Assembly (NCBI GenBank): GCA_030278955.1
Contig: JAOANR010000004.1
Coordinates: 61,907,686 to 61,971,685 of the forward strand
Direction: 5' to 3'
Length of the DNA: 64,000 nt
Origin: Hygrophila difformis
Taxonomy: Eukaryota > Streptophyta > Magnoliopsida > Lamiales > Acanthaceae
In this document: one piece after another, positions 48,406-58,735 of the stretch
Numbering within the stretch: the stretch's first letter is position 1
How the letters are laid out: every line of letters starts with the position of its first letter
Made by a program: the position numbers and the translations under genes
The notes under the pieces: model-generated
Seen by the model: only the letters and a program-made list of their open reading frames with translations
Told to the model about the DNA's origin: nothing
Databases searched by the model: none

Positions 48406-48886
48406 CTCCCTCCGTCCCACGAAGTTTGAACCCTATTCCTTTCTGGGGTGTCCCACGAAGTTTGAACCCTTTCCGTTTTTAGAAAAATTAAATTAATATA
48501 AGTTTGATTAGAATCTTAATTATTGTCAAATCCCATTAAAAATACTTACTTTTACTATTCTGCACAAATTCCAATGCATATTACTTTCCTACACAAAGTC
48601 CCTTATATTTCTTTAACTCTTAATATTACAAAATTGATACAAATAAAAATTGTATAAAATATATATTCTAAAACTACACGATTAGACGATTCTAACAAGA
48701 CCACACTTGAATATTTTTTTCAAATTACATCACTACGATAATATTAAGTCAAAGTTAAACCATAAACAGTATCAAAATTCATTATAATCTTAAACACAAA
48801 TACTCACACCACTTTAACTACTAAACTTCACTACCTAAATTACCGTGCCCAAAAGAAAGGCTTCAATCTTCGCGGGACGGATGGAG
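48406..48886. mobile_element. Stowaway MITE with an internal 5' duplication
   Basis: Termini CTCCCTCCGTCCC and GGGACGGATGGAG lie between TA duplications (48404-48405, 48887-48888). These are the best-kept Stowaway ends in the window. The first 70 bp contain a duplicated tcccacgaagtttgaaccct. The interior has the shared motif attagacgattctaacaag. It sits about 130 bp upstream of the start of B3 copy 2. Confidence 0.92.
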
Positions 48887-49730
48887 TAGTAAAAGAGGAG
48901 ACAAAGACATGAAACAGGTTGTACAGACTACATAGTATAAAAGGGAGCCAGCCAACGCAGCAAGGGAAGAGTCACAAACTTACAATGGTCTTATGCTATT
49001 GCTATTTGCTGGCTTGCTGCGGTGAAAAAAAACCAAATCATTGCCCCTCCTTATATAGGACTCATTTGGTCCAAATGCAAAGCTGTCAAATAGGAAAAAG
49101 TATGCGCCTTTTTTTTCTTTCTTTATTTATTAATTTATTTAGGTATATTTATTTGTGTTTATATATGTATATACTTGCATTTTCAGGCTGTGTCAAAAAA
49201 AACTTTTTTTTAAATTTTTTAGAGAATGATAATTAATTCAATCAATTATTATGGAACATTTCATACTCTGTATAGGTTGTGAAAAAAGGATATATATATA
49301 TATACTATTTTAATTTTCTTTTTTTAAATCAATGATTTTTTTAAAAGCCTCTTTCAAATTAAATAGTAATTTTCACCAAAAAAAATTCAATAGTAATTTG
49401 TATATGTTTCATTAATATAATTCTCCCAAAAAGCTTTTTATCTTTTTTTTTAAAAAAATAAATCATCAAATCAAATTAAAATATAAAATATTTTAGTCAA
49501 AAAATTTCAAGTCGATTGTGATGATATGAAACTACATTTTCAAATAATATTCTCAATCTACCATTCATTTTCAAATTATGGTGTAAAGTATGTTGCGGTT
49601 TTATTTGATTTATTGTCTTTACTTTATACTTCTACTACATTTTTTGTCTGGCAGTTTCGAGACTTTTATGTCACTTTTTAAATTTATTTTTCCTTTATGT
49701 TTTCGTAGTTTTTATTCCATTGAAATACTT

Positions 49731-49764
<34 letters not shown>

Positions 49765-50432
49765 AGATATATGTATATTTATAAAATTTAATAGGTTCAG
49801 ATAACTCGATAATAAATAAATTAAATTTTGATTCGGTCGATTTAATGAATCTTGGTATTACTTTTAATTTAATTTTCCTCTTTTACCCGAGCATCTTGAA
49901 TAATCCATACTCGTTCTTTTTGTGGAATTTGAATTTGCTCAAATAAAATAAGTTGCTTGTTATGTTTTACAGAGGTAAACTATCGGCAAAAGCTGTTTTA
50001 CCTTAAGCCCATTAATAAGGCATGTATACAACTACGAATACGGGTCGGCATATTACGGGCGGGCTTAGGCAGTCTGGCCCGTTTAAACACGCTTCCAAAC
50101 AAGACAACACATTAATAAGGTAGGTAAATTATGTATTTAAAAATGTCCCCGCAAAGCAGCCCACAAAGAGAAACACATGGTGGACCATTGAATGTGTTCT
50201 GCATATCCCGTGGAGCAACCACCAAAAGGAAATGCACCCTGTAGACCATATGGATGATTGAGTATTGCATATAACAACTACCTTATTAACATTACGAGTA
50301 TTGCATAGTTACTTCCTGCATATAACAACTATCATCCATTTCAAGAGCAATTCATAAGAAAATATAGAACTGTAGTAAGTTGAAGAGCATTCTTAAAAGC
50401 TATTGCTTCCCCGAACGATGACAATTCCACTG
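48887..50432. other. AT-rich spacer without recognised genes
   Basis: Homopolymers and short AT repeats dominate, including an (AT)n tract at about 49734-49760. No exon with family motifs was found. Confidence 0.5.
49734..49760. repeat. (AT)n microsatellite
   Basis: About 13 TA units in non-coding sequence. Confidence 0.95.
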
Positions 50433-51095
50433 AGGGTCCGTTCTGCACATCAAATTGTAGCTGCGGGCTGTAGCTGCGAGCTGTGGGAACTAGGGGTGTC
50501 AATTTGGACACGAACCCGAAAAAACGAACCCGACCGACACGAAAAATTTCAGGTTTGGGTTTAGTCATTTTGGGTTTTTTCCAAATCAGGTCGACCCGAA
50601 ACCCGACCATAAATATTATTCCACCTGCTCAACCTGACACGAACACGACCCGAAACCTTAAATTTTGTCAATTTTGGCTATAACGCAAAAAAACAAACCC
50701 GAACGACACGAAAAATTTCAGGTTTGGGTTTAGTCATTTTGGATTTTTTCCCAAATCAGGTCGACCCGAAGCCCGACCTGAAATATTATACTACAACCTA
50801 ATTAACCCGATACGAACACGACCAGAAACCTGAAATTGACACCCCTAGTGGGAACTGTAGCTATCAATTTTTGCATAAGTATTCGGTACATGTAGCTGTA
50901 GCTGTCAATAATTATAATTTGAATAGAAAATTAATTAAATTTATAAAGTAGCTTCCGAAAGCTCCCAAAAGCTACAAGAAGCTTTCAAAAGCTCCGAAAA
51001 ACTCCCAAAAGCTAGTGTACATAACGGAGCTTTTGTTGTGATATAAAAGCCAAAGTTACCAAAAGCTCTCAAAAACTGCGTGCATAACAGACCAT
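50433..51095. mobile_element. Larger MITE-like element interrupted by a hAT MITE
   Basis: The left end gggtccgttctgcac and the right end gtgcataacagacca (reverse complement tggtctgttatgcac) are imperfect inverted repeats. The interior has repeated agctgtagctg motifs and, on the right, repeated aaaagctc/gagctttt motifs. The trinucleotide TGA flanks both ends. The class is not certain. The hAT MITE at 50491-50847 splits it. Confidence 0.6.
50491..50847. mobile_element. hAT-type MITE with exact target duplication
   Basis: The termini TAGGGGTGTCAATTT and AAATTGACACCCCTA are perfect inverted repeats over 15 bp. The flanking 8-bp duplication GTGGGAAC is exact (50483-50490 and 50848-50855). The interior has two tandem copies of a segment of about 180 bp rich in aacccgac, cgacacgaaaaatttcaggt and gtcgacccgaa motifs. 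Non-coding. Confidence 0.95.
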
Positions 51096-51355
51096 GAATT
51101 GGCTCATATGGATGATTGAGACATACTATACACATATTTTGTTGAACAGTTTATACATACTAGGAAAATAATTGTATGTGTTCATGCCATACAAGGATCT
51201 CGAGGTATTAATATTGGATACAATGAGGCTTACTCAACTAAAAAAACTAAAAAAACAACTTATGGGTTAAGCACGACTCTAGTTTAGTGTGGATTGTGTT
51301 CCATACACATTTGTGGATACATGAGTAAGAAAAACTTTGCCCCTTTATATATATA

Positions 51356-51545
51356 TACATCCCCTGTTTTTTTATAATTGATACGGACCACTCAACATCA
51401 CATTTTAAACCATTAATAACTAAAGTTCGGTACAAGTAAAAATTTTAAAAGATCGATATTAGAAAACTACACGACGGGACGAATCTAACAAGATCTTAAT
51501 TGGATATATTTTAACTTGTATAAGTGTTTGTATGAACAATGTCAT
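51356..51545. repeat. Partial Stowaway-like fragment
   Basis: The segment contains the family motifs ttgatacggacc, agtaaaaattt and cgacgggacgaatctaacaagatc, as in the other Stowaway copies. The right terminus is missing and the left one (ccctgttttttt) is degenerate. Confidence 0.6.
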
Positions 51546-51636
51546 ATTTCAACATGTTGCATTTATTCAAGAAACATGTTTGTATAAGTATATATTTATT
51601 TAAAAAAATGGGCTGTCAAGCCAAAAAACAATTTAT

Positions 51637-52027
51637 TGTTATAGAAATAACTATCTTTATTTATGTATGTGTACAATAAAATGGTATATGGCTTATTAGC
51701 TTGTGTTTATAGTGGAAGTATTGTAATGGAAATTGGGATTAAATGGTGAAAGAAAGGAAGTTTAAAGGTGGGATAATAAAATGGATAAAGTGTAATAATT
51801 ATGGCTATGAAATGAAACAAGTATTAAGCTTGCATAAAATTTTTCTAACTTAACTTCTCAATACATTACATAGGCTATTTATAAACTTTTTTATCCTCTC
51901 ACTATTTACTAACCTCATAATCAAGGCATATACATTTCAAGACTTTCACATGTCTAACCTTATGATCAAGGCATGAACATGGATGTTGAATACTAGACAT
52001 TCACATGTTTTGTTTACATGCATAATA
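51637..52027 (-). repeat. Copia 3' LTR
   Basis: It begins TGTTATAGAAATAAC and ends GCATAATA on the plus strand. It matches the other LTR at all but one of 391 positions by visual alignment. Confidence 0.96.
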
Positions 52028-52036
52028 CTCCCCCTT
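52028..52036 (-). other. Polypurine tract of the copia element
   Basis: On the element strand the purine run aagggggag lies directly next to the 3' LTR, where plus-strand DNA synthesis is primed in LTR retrotransposons. Confidence 0.8.
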
Positions 52037-52163
52037 GAATGTCGTCAATACGAAGAATATGCCTCGTTAAAACCTTACTTGGAAAAAACCCAGTGGGAAA
52101 AAATCCAAGTGAAGGAAAAAGAGTACAGTATTCTTGTATCAGATGCTCCCCCTGATTTGGACA

Positions 52164-55100
52164 TCATTTTAAATCTCGAAGCCGCCGCATTCCAATTTTC
52201 TTCACGAGCTTCTCGAATGTTGCAGTCGGCAATGCCTTGGTAAATAGATCCGCTAAATTATTTTCTGATCGAATTTGTTGCACATCGACTTCACCATTCT
52301 TTTGAAGATCATGAGTGTATAAGAATTTTGGTGAAATATGCTTCGTTCTATCTCCTTTGATATAACCCCCTTTCAACTGGGCTACACAAGCCGAATTATC
52401 TTCAAATAAAATTGTTGGGGGCATTTGTGGTTCAATGATTAAACCACAACTCTTCAATATATGTTGAGTCATTGACCTCAACCAAACACATTCTCGACTT
52501 GCTTCATGGATTGCTAATATTTCGGCATGATTAGAAGAAGTAGCAGTTAGAGTCTGCTTCATTGACCTCCAAGAGATAGCAGTTCCACCACACGTGAAGA
52601 TATAGCCTGTTTGAGATTTGGCTTTGTGTGGGTCTGATAAATAACCTGCATCGGCATAGCCAATTAACTCATGTCGATAGTCTTTTGGGTAAAATAACCC
52701 AAGATCAATTGTTCCTTGGAGATAGCGAAAAACATGCTTTATGCCTTTCCAATGTCGTTGAGTAGGGCAAGAGCTGAATCTTGCGAGTAGATTGACTGCA
52801 AACGCGATATCAGGTCGCGTGCTGTTTGCAAGATACATTAACGCACCAATTGCGCTTAAATATGGGATTTCTGGGCCAAGTTGCTCTTCATTATCTTCTT
52901 TTGGCCTAAATGGATCCTTTGCAGGATCAAGTGTCCGAACGACCATTGGATTATTTAGCGGATGAGCATAATCCATTCGAAATTGCTTTAATACCTTTTG
53001 GGTATAAGCTGATTGATGAACAAATATGCCCATTTCCAAATGCTCAATTTGTAGGCCAAGGCAAAATTTCGTTTTCCCGAAATCTTTGATTTCAAACTCC
53101 TTTTTCAGATATTCGACCGCCTTTTTCATCTCTTCAGGAGTTCCAATTAGATTTAAATCGTCAACATAGACTGCGACGATCACAAATTCTGACCCATTTT
53201 TCTTTATAAATACACAAGGGCTGATCGGGTCATTTGTATAGCATTCCTTTATCAAACTTTCACTGAGGCGGTTGTACCACATTCGGCCAGATTGCTTGAG
53301 CCCATACAATGATTTTTGCAATTTGATGGAATAATTTTCTCTGGGTTTTGAGTTGCGAGACTCATGTAATTTAAACCCTTCAGGTATTTTCATATAAATA
53401 TCATTTTCCAATGAGCCATATAAATATGCAGTAACAACATCCATCAGCCTCATTTCGAGATTTTCTCGTACTGCTAGACTCATTAGATACCTGAATGTTA
53501 TTCCATCCATAACTGGGGAATATGTTTCCTCAAAATCAATTCCCGGTCGTTGTGAAAAACCTTGGGCTACAAGCCTTGCCTTATATTTGGCAATTTCATT
53601 ATTTTCATTTCTTTTTCTCACAAACACCCATCTGTAGCCAACAGGCTTCACATTTTTTGGTGTTTGGACAATAGGGCCGAATACTTTTCGTTTATTCAGT
53701 GAATCTAGTTCAGACTGAATCGCATCTTTCCATTTTGGCCAATCATTTCTTTTCCGACATTCTTCAACCGATCTTGGTTCAGGATCCTCGTTATTTTCCA
53801 TTACATCGAGTGCAACGTTGTATGCAAAGGCATTATCAACGTTTGTTTCTTTTCGGTTCCAACATTTCCCAGTATTGATATAATTGAAAGAAGTTTCAAT
53901 AACTTCATTTTCTTCTGGGTGAATATTTTCAGGTTCAACCTTTTCGGAGGTTGAATCAATTTCTCCTTCGGGAGTATCATCTGTGATTGATTTATCACCC
54001 ATATGGATAATTTTCTTCTTTCGTGGATTTTTATCCTTGGAACCCAAAGGCCTACCACGCTTCAGGCGTGCAGTAGGTTCATTTGCACTTGGAATTTGTC
54101 CTTCTGGGACATTTATATTGGCTGGTGCATTTGTTGCATCATTTATTTATGATTTTGTGACTTTAGCAGCATCATTAAAAGCATCGGGTAATTGATTTGC
54201 AATTCCCTGCAAATGCACAATTCTTTGAACTTCAAGTTCGCATTGCCTTGTACGAGGATCAAGGAAATCAAATGGACTTTGCCAAGATATTTCCTTTTTC
54301 AGTTGATCATTTCCTCCCCCTAATGTCGGGAATTGAGTTTCATCAAAATGACAGTCTGCAAATCTTGCAGTAAATAAATCACCCGTTTTTGGCTCAAGAT
54401 ATTTAATAATCGAGGGTGATTCATACCCGACATATATGCCCAACCTTCTTTAAGGTCCCATTTTTGTGCGTTGTGGTGGCGCAATCGGTACATAAACCGC
54501 ACACCCAAAAATTCGCAAGTGGGATATATTGGGCTCCTTTCCAAACACAATTTGTGTAGGGGAGTAGCTATGATAGCTTGTCGGCCTTATTTTCACAAGT
54601 GCGGCTGCATGCAATATAACATGTCCCCAAGCAGAAACAGGGAGTTTTGATTTCATTAACAAGGGTCTTGCAATTAATTGCAATCGCTTAATAAATGATT
54701 CTGCCAGACCATTTTGCGTGTGCACATGAGGCACATGATGTTCAACAGTAATTCCAATCGACATGCAGAAATCATCAAATGCATGTGATGTATATTCTCC
54801 AGCATTATCAAGGCGTATTTTCTTTATCGGATGATCTGGAAACTGTGCTCGTAATTTTATAATTTGTGCAAGTAATCTTGCGAATGCCAAATTGCGAGTT
54901 GATAATAAACAAACGTGTGACCAGCGTGATGACGCATCAATTAATACCATAAGGTACTTGAAAGGTCCACACGGTGGATCAATAGGTCCACATATATCGC
55001 CTTGAATTATTTCTAGAAATGTAGGGGATTCAATTCCCACTTTTACTGGAGATGGTCTGGTTATCAATTTCCCTTGTGAACAGGCTGCACAATTGAACTC

Positions 55101-55658
55101 ATTTGGGTTCAATATCATTTGCCTTTTCAATGTATGGCCATTTGAATTTTCAATAATTCGCCTCAGCATTACACTGCCAGGATGCCCAAGTCTATCGTGC
55201 CAGGTAATAAATTCACTAGTAGCTTTTAAGCCTACTAGGTTATGTATTTCTGCGGCACATATTTTTGTATAGTATAAGCCAGAGGAGCAACATGGCAATT
55301 TTTCATTCACAAATTTTTTGCCATTTTCAATTCGAGTTATCAAAAGATACTCGTGATCTGCCTCTTTTGAAGTTTCAATGTGATATCCATTTTTTCGAAT
55401 ATCATTGAAGCTCAGTAAATTTCTTCGAGCTTTGCGTGAGAACAAGGCATTTTCAATTGCCATTTTTGTCCCTTCAGGGAGAAATATAACAGCTCTACCG
55501 GAGCCTTCAATGCATTTTGCATTACCGCTTATAGTTTTCACTGCGGTCTTTTCCAATTTTAAATTGGAGAAATAGCTTTTGCTTTTCAAAATGCTATGCG
55601 TTGTTGCACTGTCAATGAGGCAGATATCATCTCCGACTTTTGAATTTCCAGCATCCAT
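52164..55658 (-). pseudogene. pol: Copia pol region (protease, integrase, RT, RNase H)
   Basis: One reading frame runs from 55658 to 52164 but is cut by stop codons at 54450-54452 and 54147-54149. The domains in order are: protease (ICLIDSATTHS); the GAG-pre-integrase motif (HDRLGHPG); the integrase core with its DDE residues in GDICGP, LDNAGEY and GLAESF; reverse transcriptase with YRWVFVRK, KARLVAQGF and the catalytic YVDD box (about 53170); and RNase H (YLANSTRPDIAFAV, IGYADAGYLSD, SSNHAE). The first stop falls between the integrase and the linker. The second falls in the linker before RT, so each catalytic domain is still readable on its own. The RT-RNase H part is an uninterrupted 627 codons. 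Confidence 0.94.
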
Positions 55659-55836
55659 TTCTTTACAAGAATATAAGAATGTTATTAAACATCAGCAATA
55701 TAAATATTATTAATGCAAAAGCATATTTATATTATACATGGATAATAAAAGGGAAGTATAAGATATCATTATTTATATTAAACAGGAATTATAAAAGATA
55801 AGTATAAAATATATATATATATATCTATATAATATA
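55659..55836 (-). other. AT-rich gag-pol spacer in the copia element
   Basis: A 178-bp stretch of very high A+T content, containing an (AT)n run (about 55809-55835), separates the gag stop from the first pol methionine, which is in another frame. It looks intron-like, with a pyrimidine-rich end ttcttgtaaag before the pol ATG. I could not find a GT donor that joins the two frames in phase. Confidence 0.6.
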
Positions 55837-56874
55837 TTATTTGGTAACAGTATCTGGCTCAACAAAATCATCAGCTTCCAGGTGCGTGATATTATCATTT
55901 AATATATCATCATAAGTATCATCGTGGGCATGATGGTGTGCTTCAACACCTGGTCTTTCTTTTCGTTTCGAGGCCTGATACAGTTCAGCTAAGTGTTTAG
56001 CTGTGTGGCATGTTTGAGCCATATGGCCTTTAATTCCACAACGATCACAAATTTCATCATTTTGTTTATGCTTTCTTGCATAATTTCTTTGTTGTGGTTT
56101 GTAAGGCCTTCTGGTATCATATCTGCGATTTTGCTCAAATCGAGGCTTATTTCGATAATTATTTTGACGAGATGATTCACCTCTGCCTCGATTGTGATAC
56201 CGATTTTGGCCACAATCATCATTTTGATTTTTAAAGTGCCCACGATCACGCACGTATTTCGATGATTGAGCCGCGTTCACCTCAGGGAACGGTTTTGCAC
56301 CTGCGGGCCTAGATTCATGATTTCTCAACAACAATAGGCTGTTTTGTTCAACCAATAATAAGCAGGTGATAAGATCAGAATATCTCTGAAAACCTTTTTG
56401 ACGGTATGTCTCACTCAATACTGAGTTTTTAGCATGAAACGTAGAATACGTTTTTTCAAGCATTTCTGCTTCAGATATCTTTTGCCCACATAATTGCAAT
56501 TGGGCCGTAATTTTGAACACAGCGGAATTATATTCCCGGACTGTTTTAAAATCCTGAAGTCTCATGTTTGTCCAGTCATCAAGGGCTTTTGGAAGCACCC
56601 TCTTTTTAAGATTATCATATCTTTCTTTCAGCTTTTCCCACAATGCCAGTGGGGATTCCACAGTCACGTACTCCATTTTAAGTGCCTCTTCGATATGATG
56701 GCACAAGAAAATCATGGCTTTTGCCTGATTTTGATGGCTGGGATTTTTCCCTTCAGCAATAGTATCTTCCAGACCCATTGAAGTAAGATGCATTTTTACA
56801 TCTCGGGCCCAGGACATATAATTGCTTCCTTCAACGGTTAAGGGAGCAAAATCCTGCTTTGCAAGGTTAGCCAT
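55837..56874 (-). CDS. gag: Copia gag polyprotein (UBN2-type with zinc knuckle)
   Basis: Intact 345 codons. The N-terminal part is the copia-type gag capsid region (MANLAKQDFAPLTVEGSNY, WARDVKMHLTSMGLED, LWEKLKERYDN, RLQDFKTVREYNSAVF). A basic, RNA-binding R/N/Q-rich region follows, then a CCHC-type zinc knuckle (CDRCGIKGHMAQTCH). It ends DDFVEPDTVTK. The gag frame has no lesion, unlike pol. Confidence 0.93.
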   Translation of the reverse strand: MANLAKQDFAPLTVEGSNYMSWARDVKMHLTSMGLEDTIAEGKNPSHQNQAKAMIFLCHHIEEALKMEYVTVESPLALWEKLKERYDNLKKRVLPKALDDWTNMRLQDFKTVREYNSAVFKITAQLQLCGQKISEAEMLEKTYSTFHAKNSVLSETYRQKGFQRYSDLITCLLLVEQNSLLLLRNHESRPAGAKPFPEVNAAQSSKYVRDRGHFKNQNDDCGQNRYHNRGRGESSRQNNYRNKPRFEQNRRYDTRRPYKPQQRNYARKHKQNDEICDRCGIKGHMAQTCHTAKHLAELYQASKRKERPGVEAHHHAHDDTYDDILNDNITHLEADDFVEPDTVTK

Positions 56875-56934
56875 AATCTTATTGAAAATTTAGAAATAAG
56901 AGATTATACCTCAAATGATAATCTGGACAGAGTC

Positions 56935-56951
56935 TCCTCGTGCTGATAACG
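56935..56951 (-). other. Candidate primer binding site of the copia element
   Basis: Directly inside the 5' LTR, on the element strand, is cgttatcagcacgagg. This is the expected place of the tRNA primer site. It does not match the common initiator-methionine tRNA sequence tggtatcagagc exactly, though tatcag is shared. The assignment rests on position. Confidence 0.55.
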
Positions 56952-57342
56952 TGTTATAGAAATAACTATCTTTATTTATGTATGTGTACAATAAAATGGT
57001 ATATGGCTTATTAGCTTGTGTTTATAGTGGAAGTATTGTAATGGAAATTGGGATTAAATGGTGAAAGAAAGGAAGTTTAAAGGTGGGATAATAAAATGGA
57101 TAAAGTGTAATAATTATGGCTATGAAATGAAACAAGTATTAAGCTTGCATAAAATTTTTCTAACTTAACTTCTCAATACATTACATAGGCTATTTATAAA
57201 CTTTTTTATCCTCTCACTATTTACTAACCTCATAATCAAGGCATATACATTTCAAGACTTTCATATGTCTAACCTTATGATCAAGGCATGAACATGGATG
57301 TTGAATACTAGACATTCACATGTTTTGTTTACATGCATAATA
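56952..57342 (-). repeat. Copia 5' LTR
   Basis: 391 bp, nearly identical to the copy at 51637-52027. It ends 107 bp before the start codon of the PREP gene, whose transcription runs in the opposite direction. Confidence 0.96.
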
Positions 57343-57449
57343 TTTATGTATTTTTTCATTTTATTATTAAAAGCAGAGGATTTATCTACTGAGTGTACTT
57401 ATCAGTTAAGTATTGTTGAACCCTAAATCCGCATTCTCATCATCAAGCT

Positions 57450-58702
57450 ATGGAGGGCAGCGTTCTTCTCCGCTCCCTCGCCTCCCCGTCGTCTTCATCG
57501 GCACTTGCGTCCACTCGATTATTCTTCCGCTCCGCCCATCGTCTCGCACGTCTCCCCAAGCGGCCACGTTTGGTACCCAATTTCCAACCGCGCTCCGTCC
57601 TCCGGCGACGATTTCAATGCGCCACGTCATTCACTCGTCCGTCAATTGAGATAAGGAGATGTTTCTGCTCTCCTTCTGTCCGCGCACTTGCTACATCGTC
57701 TGCCCAGCCATCAACGGGTAACCGTTTGATTATTTATTTGATGGAATTTGGTTGTTTTTACAGCTGTTTTTTGTTGAATATTCAGAGGCTTCGGGAGTGG
57801 AAGATGCAGCGGCGGAGAATTTCGGGTTTGAGAGAGTGTCGGAGGAATTTATTGAGGAGTGTAAGTCCAGAGCTGTCTTATATAAACACAAGAAAACGGG
57901 GGCTGAAGTCATTTCAGTTTCTAATGATGATGAGAATAAAGTGTTTGGTATTGTTTTTCGAACCCCTCCGTAAGTGTTTCTTTAACAATCCTTGGTTTGA
58001 AAGTTCTTTGTTATTAATTTTACACATATTTCTTGTGGTAGTGTGGTTTTTGTTATAGTCATAAATCAGTTGCCTATTTTGCTTCATACACGAATTATGA
58101 TTTGAAATTCATGTTACTAAAGAAAGTTATATTTCTTCATGTTTTTGTTTGTTTTTTGGTTTATTATTATATGTATGCGCACTTATGAGGTTACAAAATG
58201 CAGAAAAGACTCAACTGGAATTCCTCATATTTTGGAGCATAGTGTGTTATGTGGTTCAAGAAAATATCCTTTAAAAGAGCCATTCGTTGAGTTGTTGAAA
58301 GGAAGTTTGCATACTTTCTTGAATGCTTTTACCTATCCAGACCGTACGTGCTACCCGGTTGCTTCCACAAATACTAAGGTGTTGCCCTTGAGCTTAACAC
58401 ATATTTTTATAAGACATTTTAAATGAAAAATAACTATTGTTTTCATGCAGGATTTCTATAATTTGGTTGATGTTTATTTGGATGCGGTCTTTTTCCCCAA
58501 ATGCGTGGAAGATGTTAAAACATTTCAACAAGAAGGTTGGCATTACGAGTTAAATGACCCTTCAGAGGAGATTACTTATAAAGGTCGGTGTTTTAGAATT
58601 TTATTGTCTCCTGAATCTTGGTGAAGGTGCTAGTAGCCCATTTGTCTTGACACCTTACTTTAAAATGCATGCACACTTTTTAAATCATTTTCATCGTTTA
58701 AT

Positions 58703-58735
<33 letters not shown>

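Larger units (their letters stand above)
51637..57342 (-). mobile_element. Young Ty1/copia LTR retrotransposon
   Basis: The element is 5706 bp and lies on the minus strand, with two 391-bp LTRs and an exact 5-bp duplication TTTAT (51632-51636 and 57343-57347). Internal order is gag, protease, integrase, reverse transcriptase, RNase H, which defines Ty1/copia. Comparing the LTRs by eye I find one difference (C at 51949, T at 57264), so the insertion is recent. A polypurine tract (aagggggag) abuts the 3' LTR near 52028-52036. The coding frame is nevertheless interrupted by two stop codons, and gag and pol lie in different frames. This copy is probably non-autonomous. Confidence 0.97.

Noticed and set aside
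57413..57649. Alternative frame starting at 57413 over the PREP first exon
   Set aside because: Only the frame from 57450 gives a transit peptide and joins the next exon in phase.
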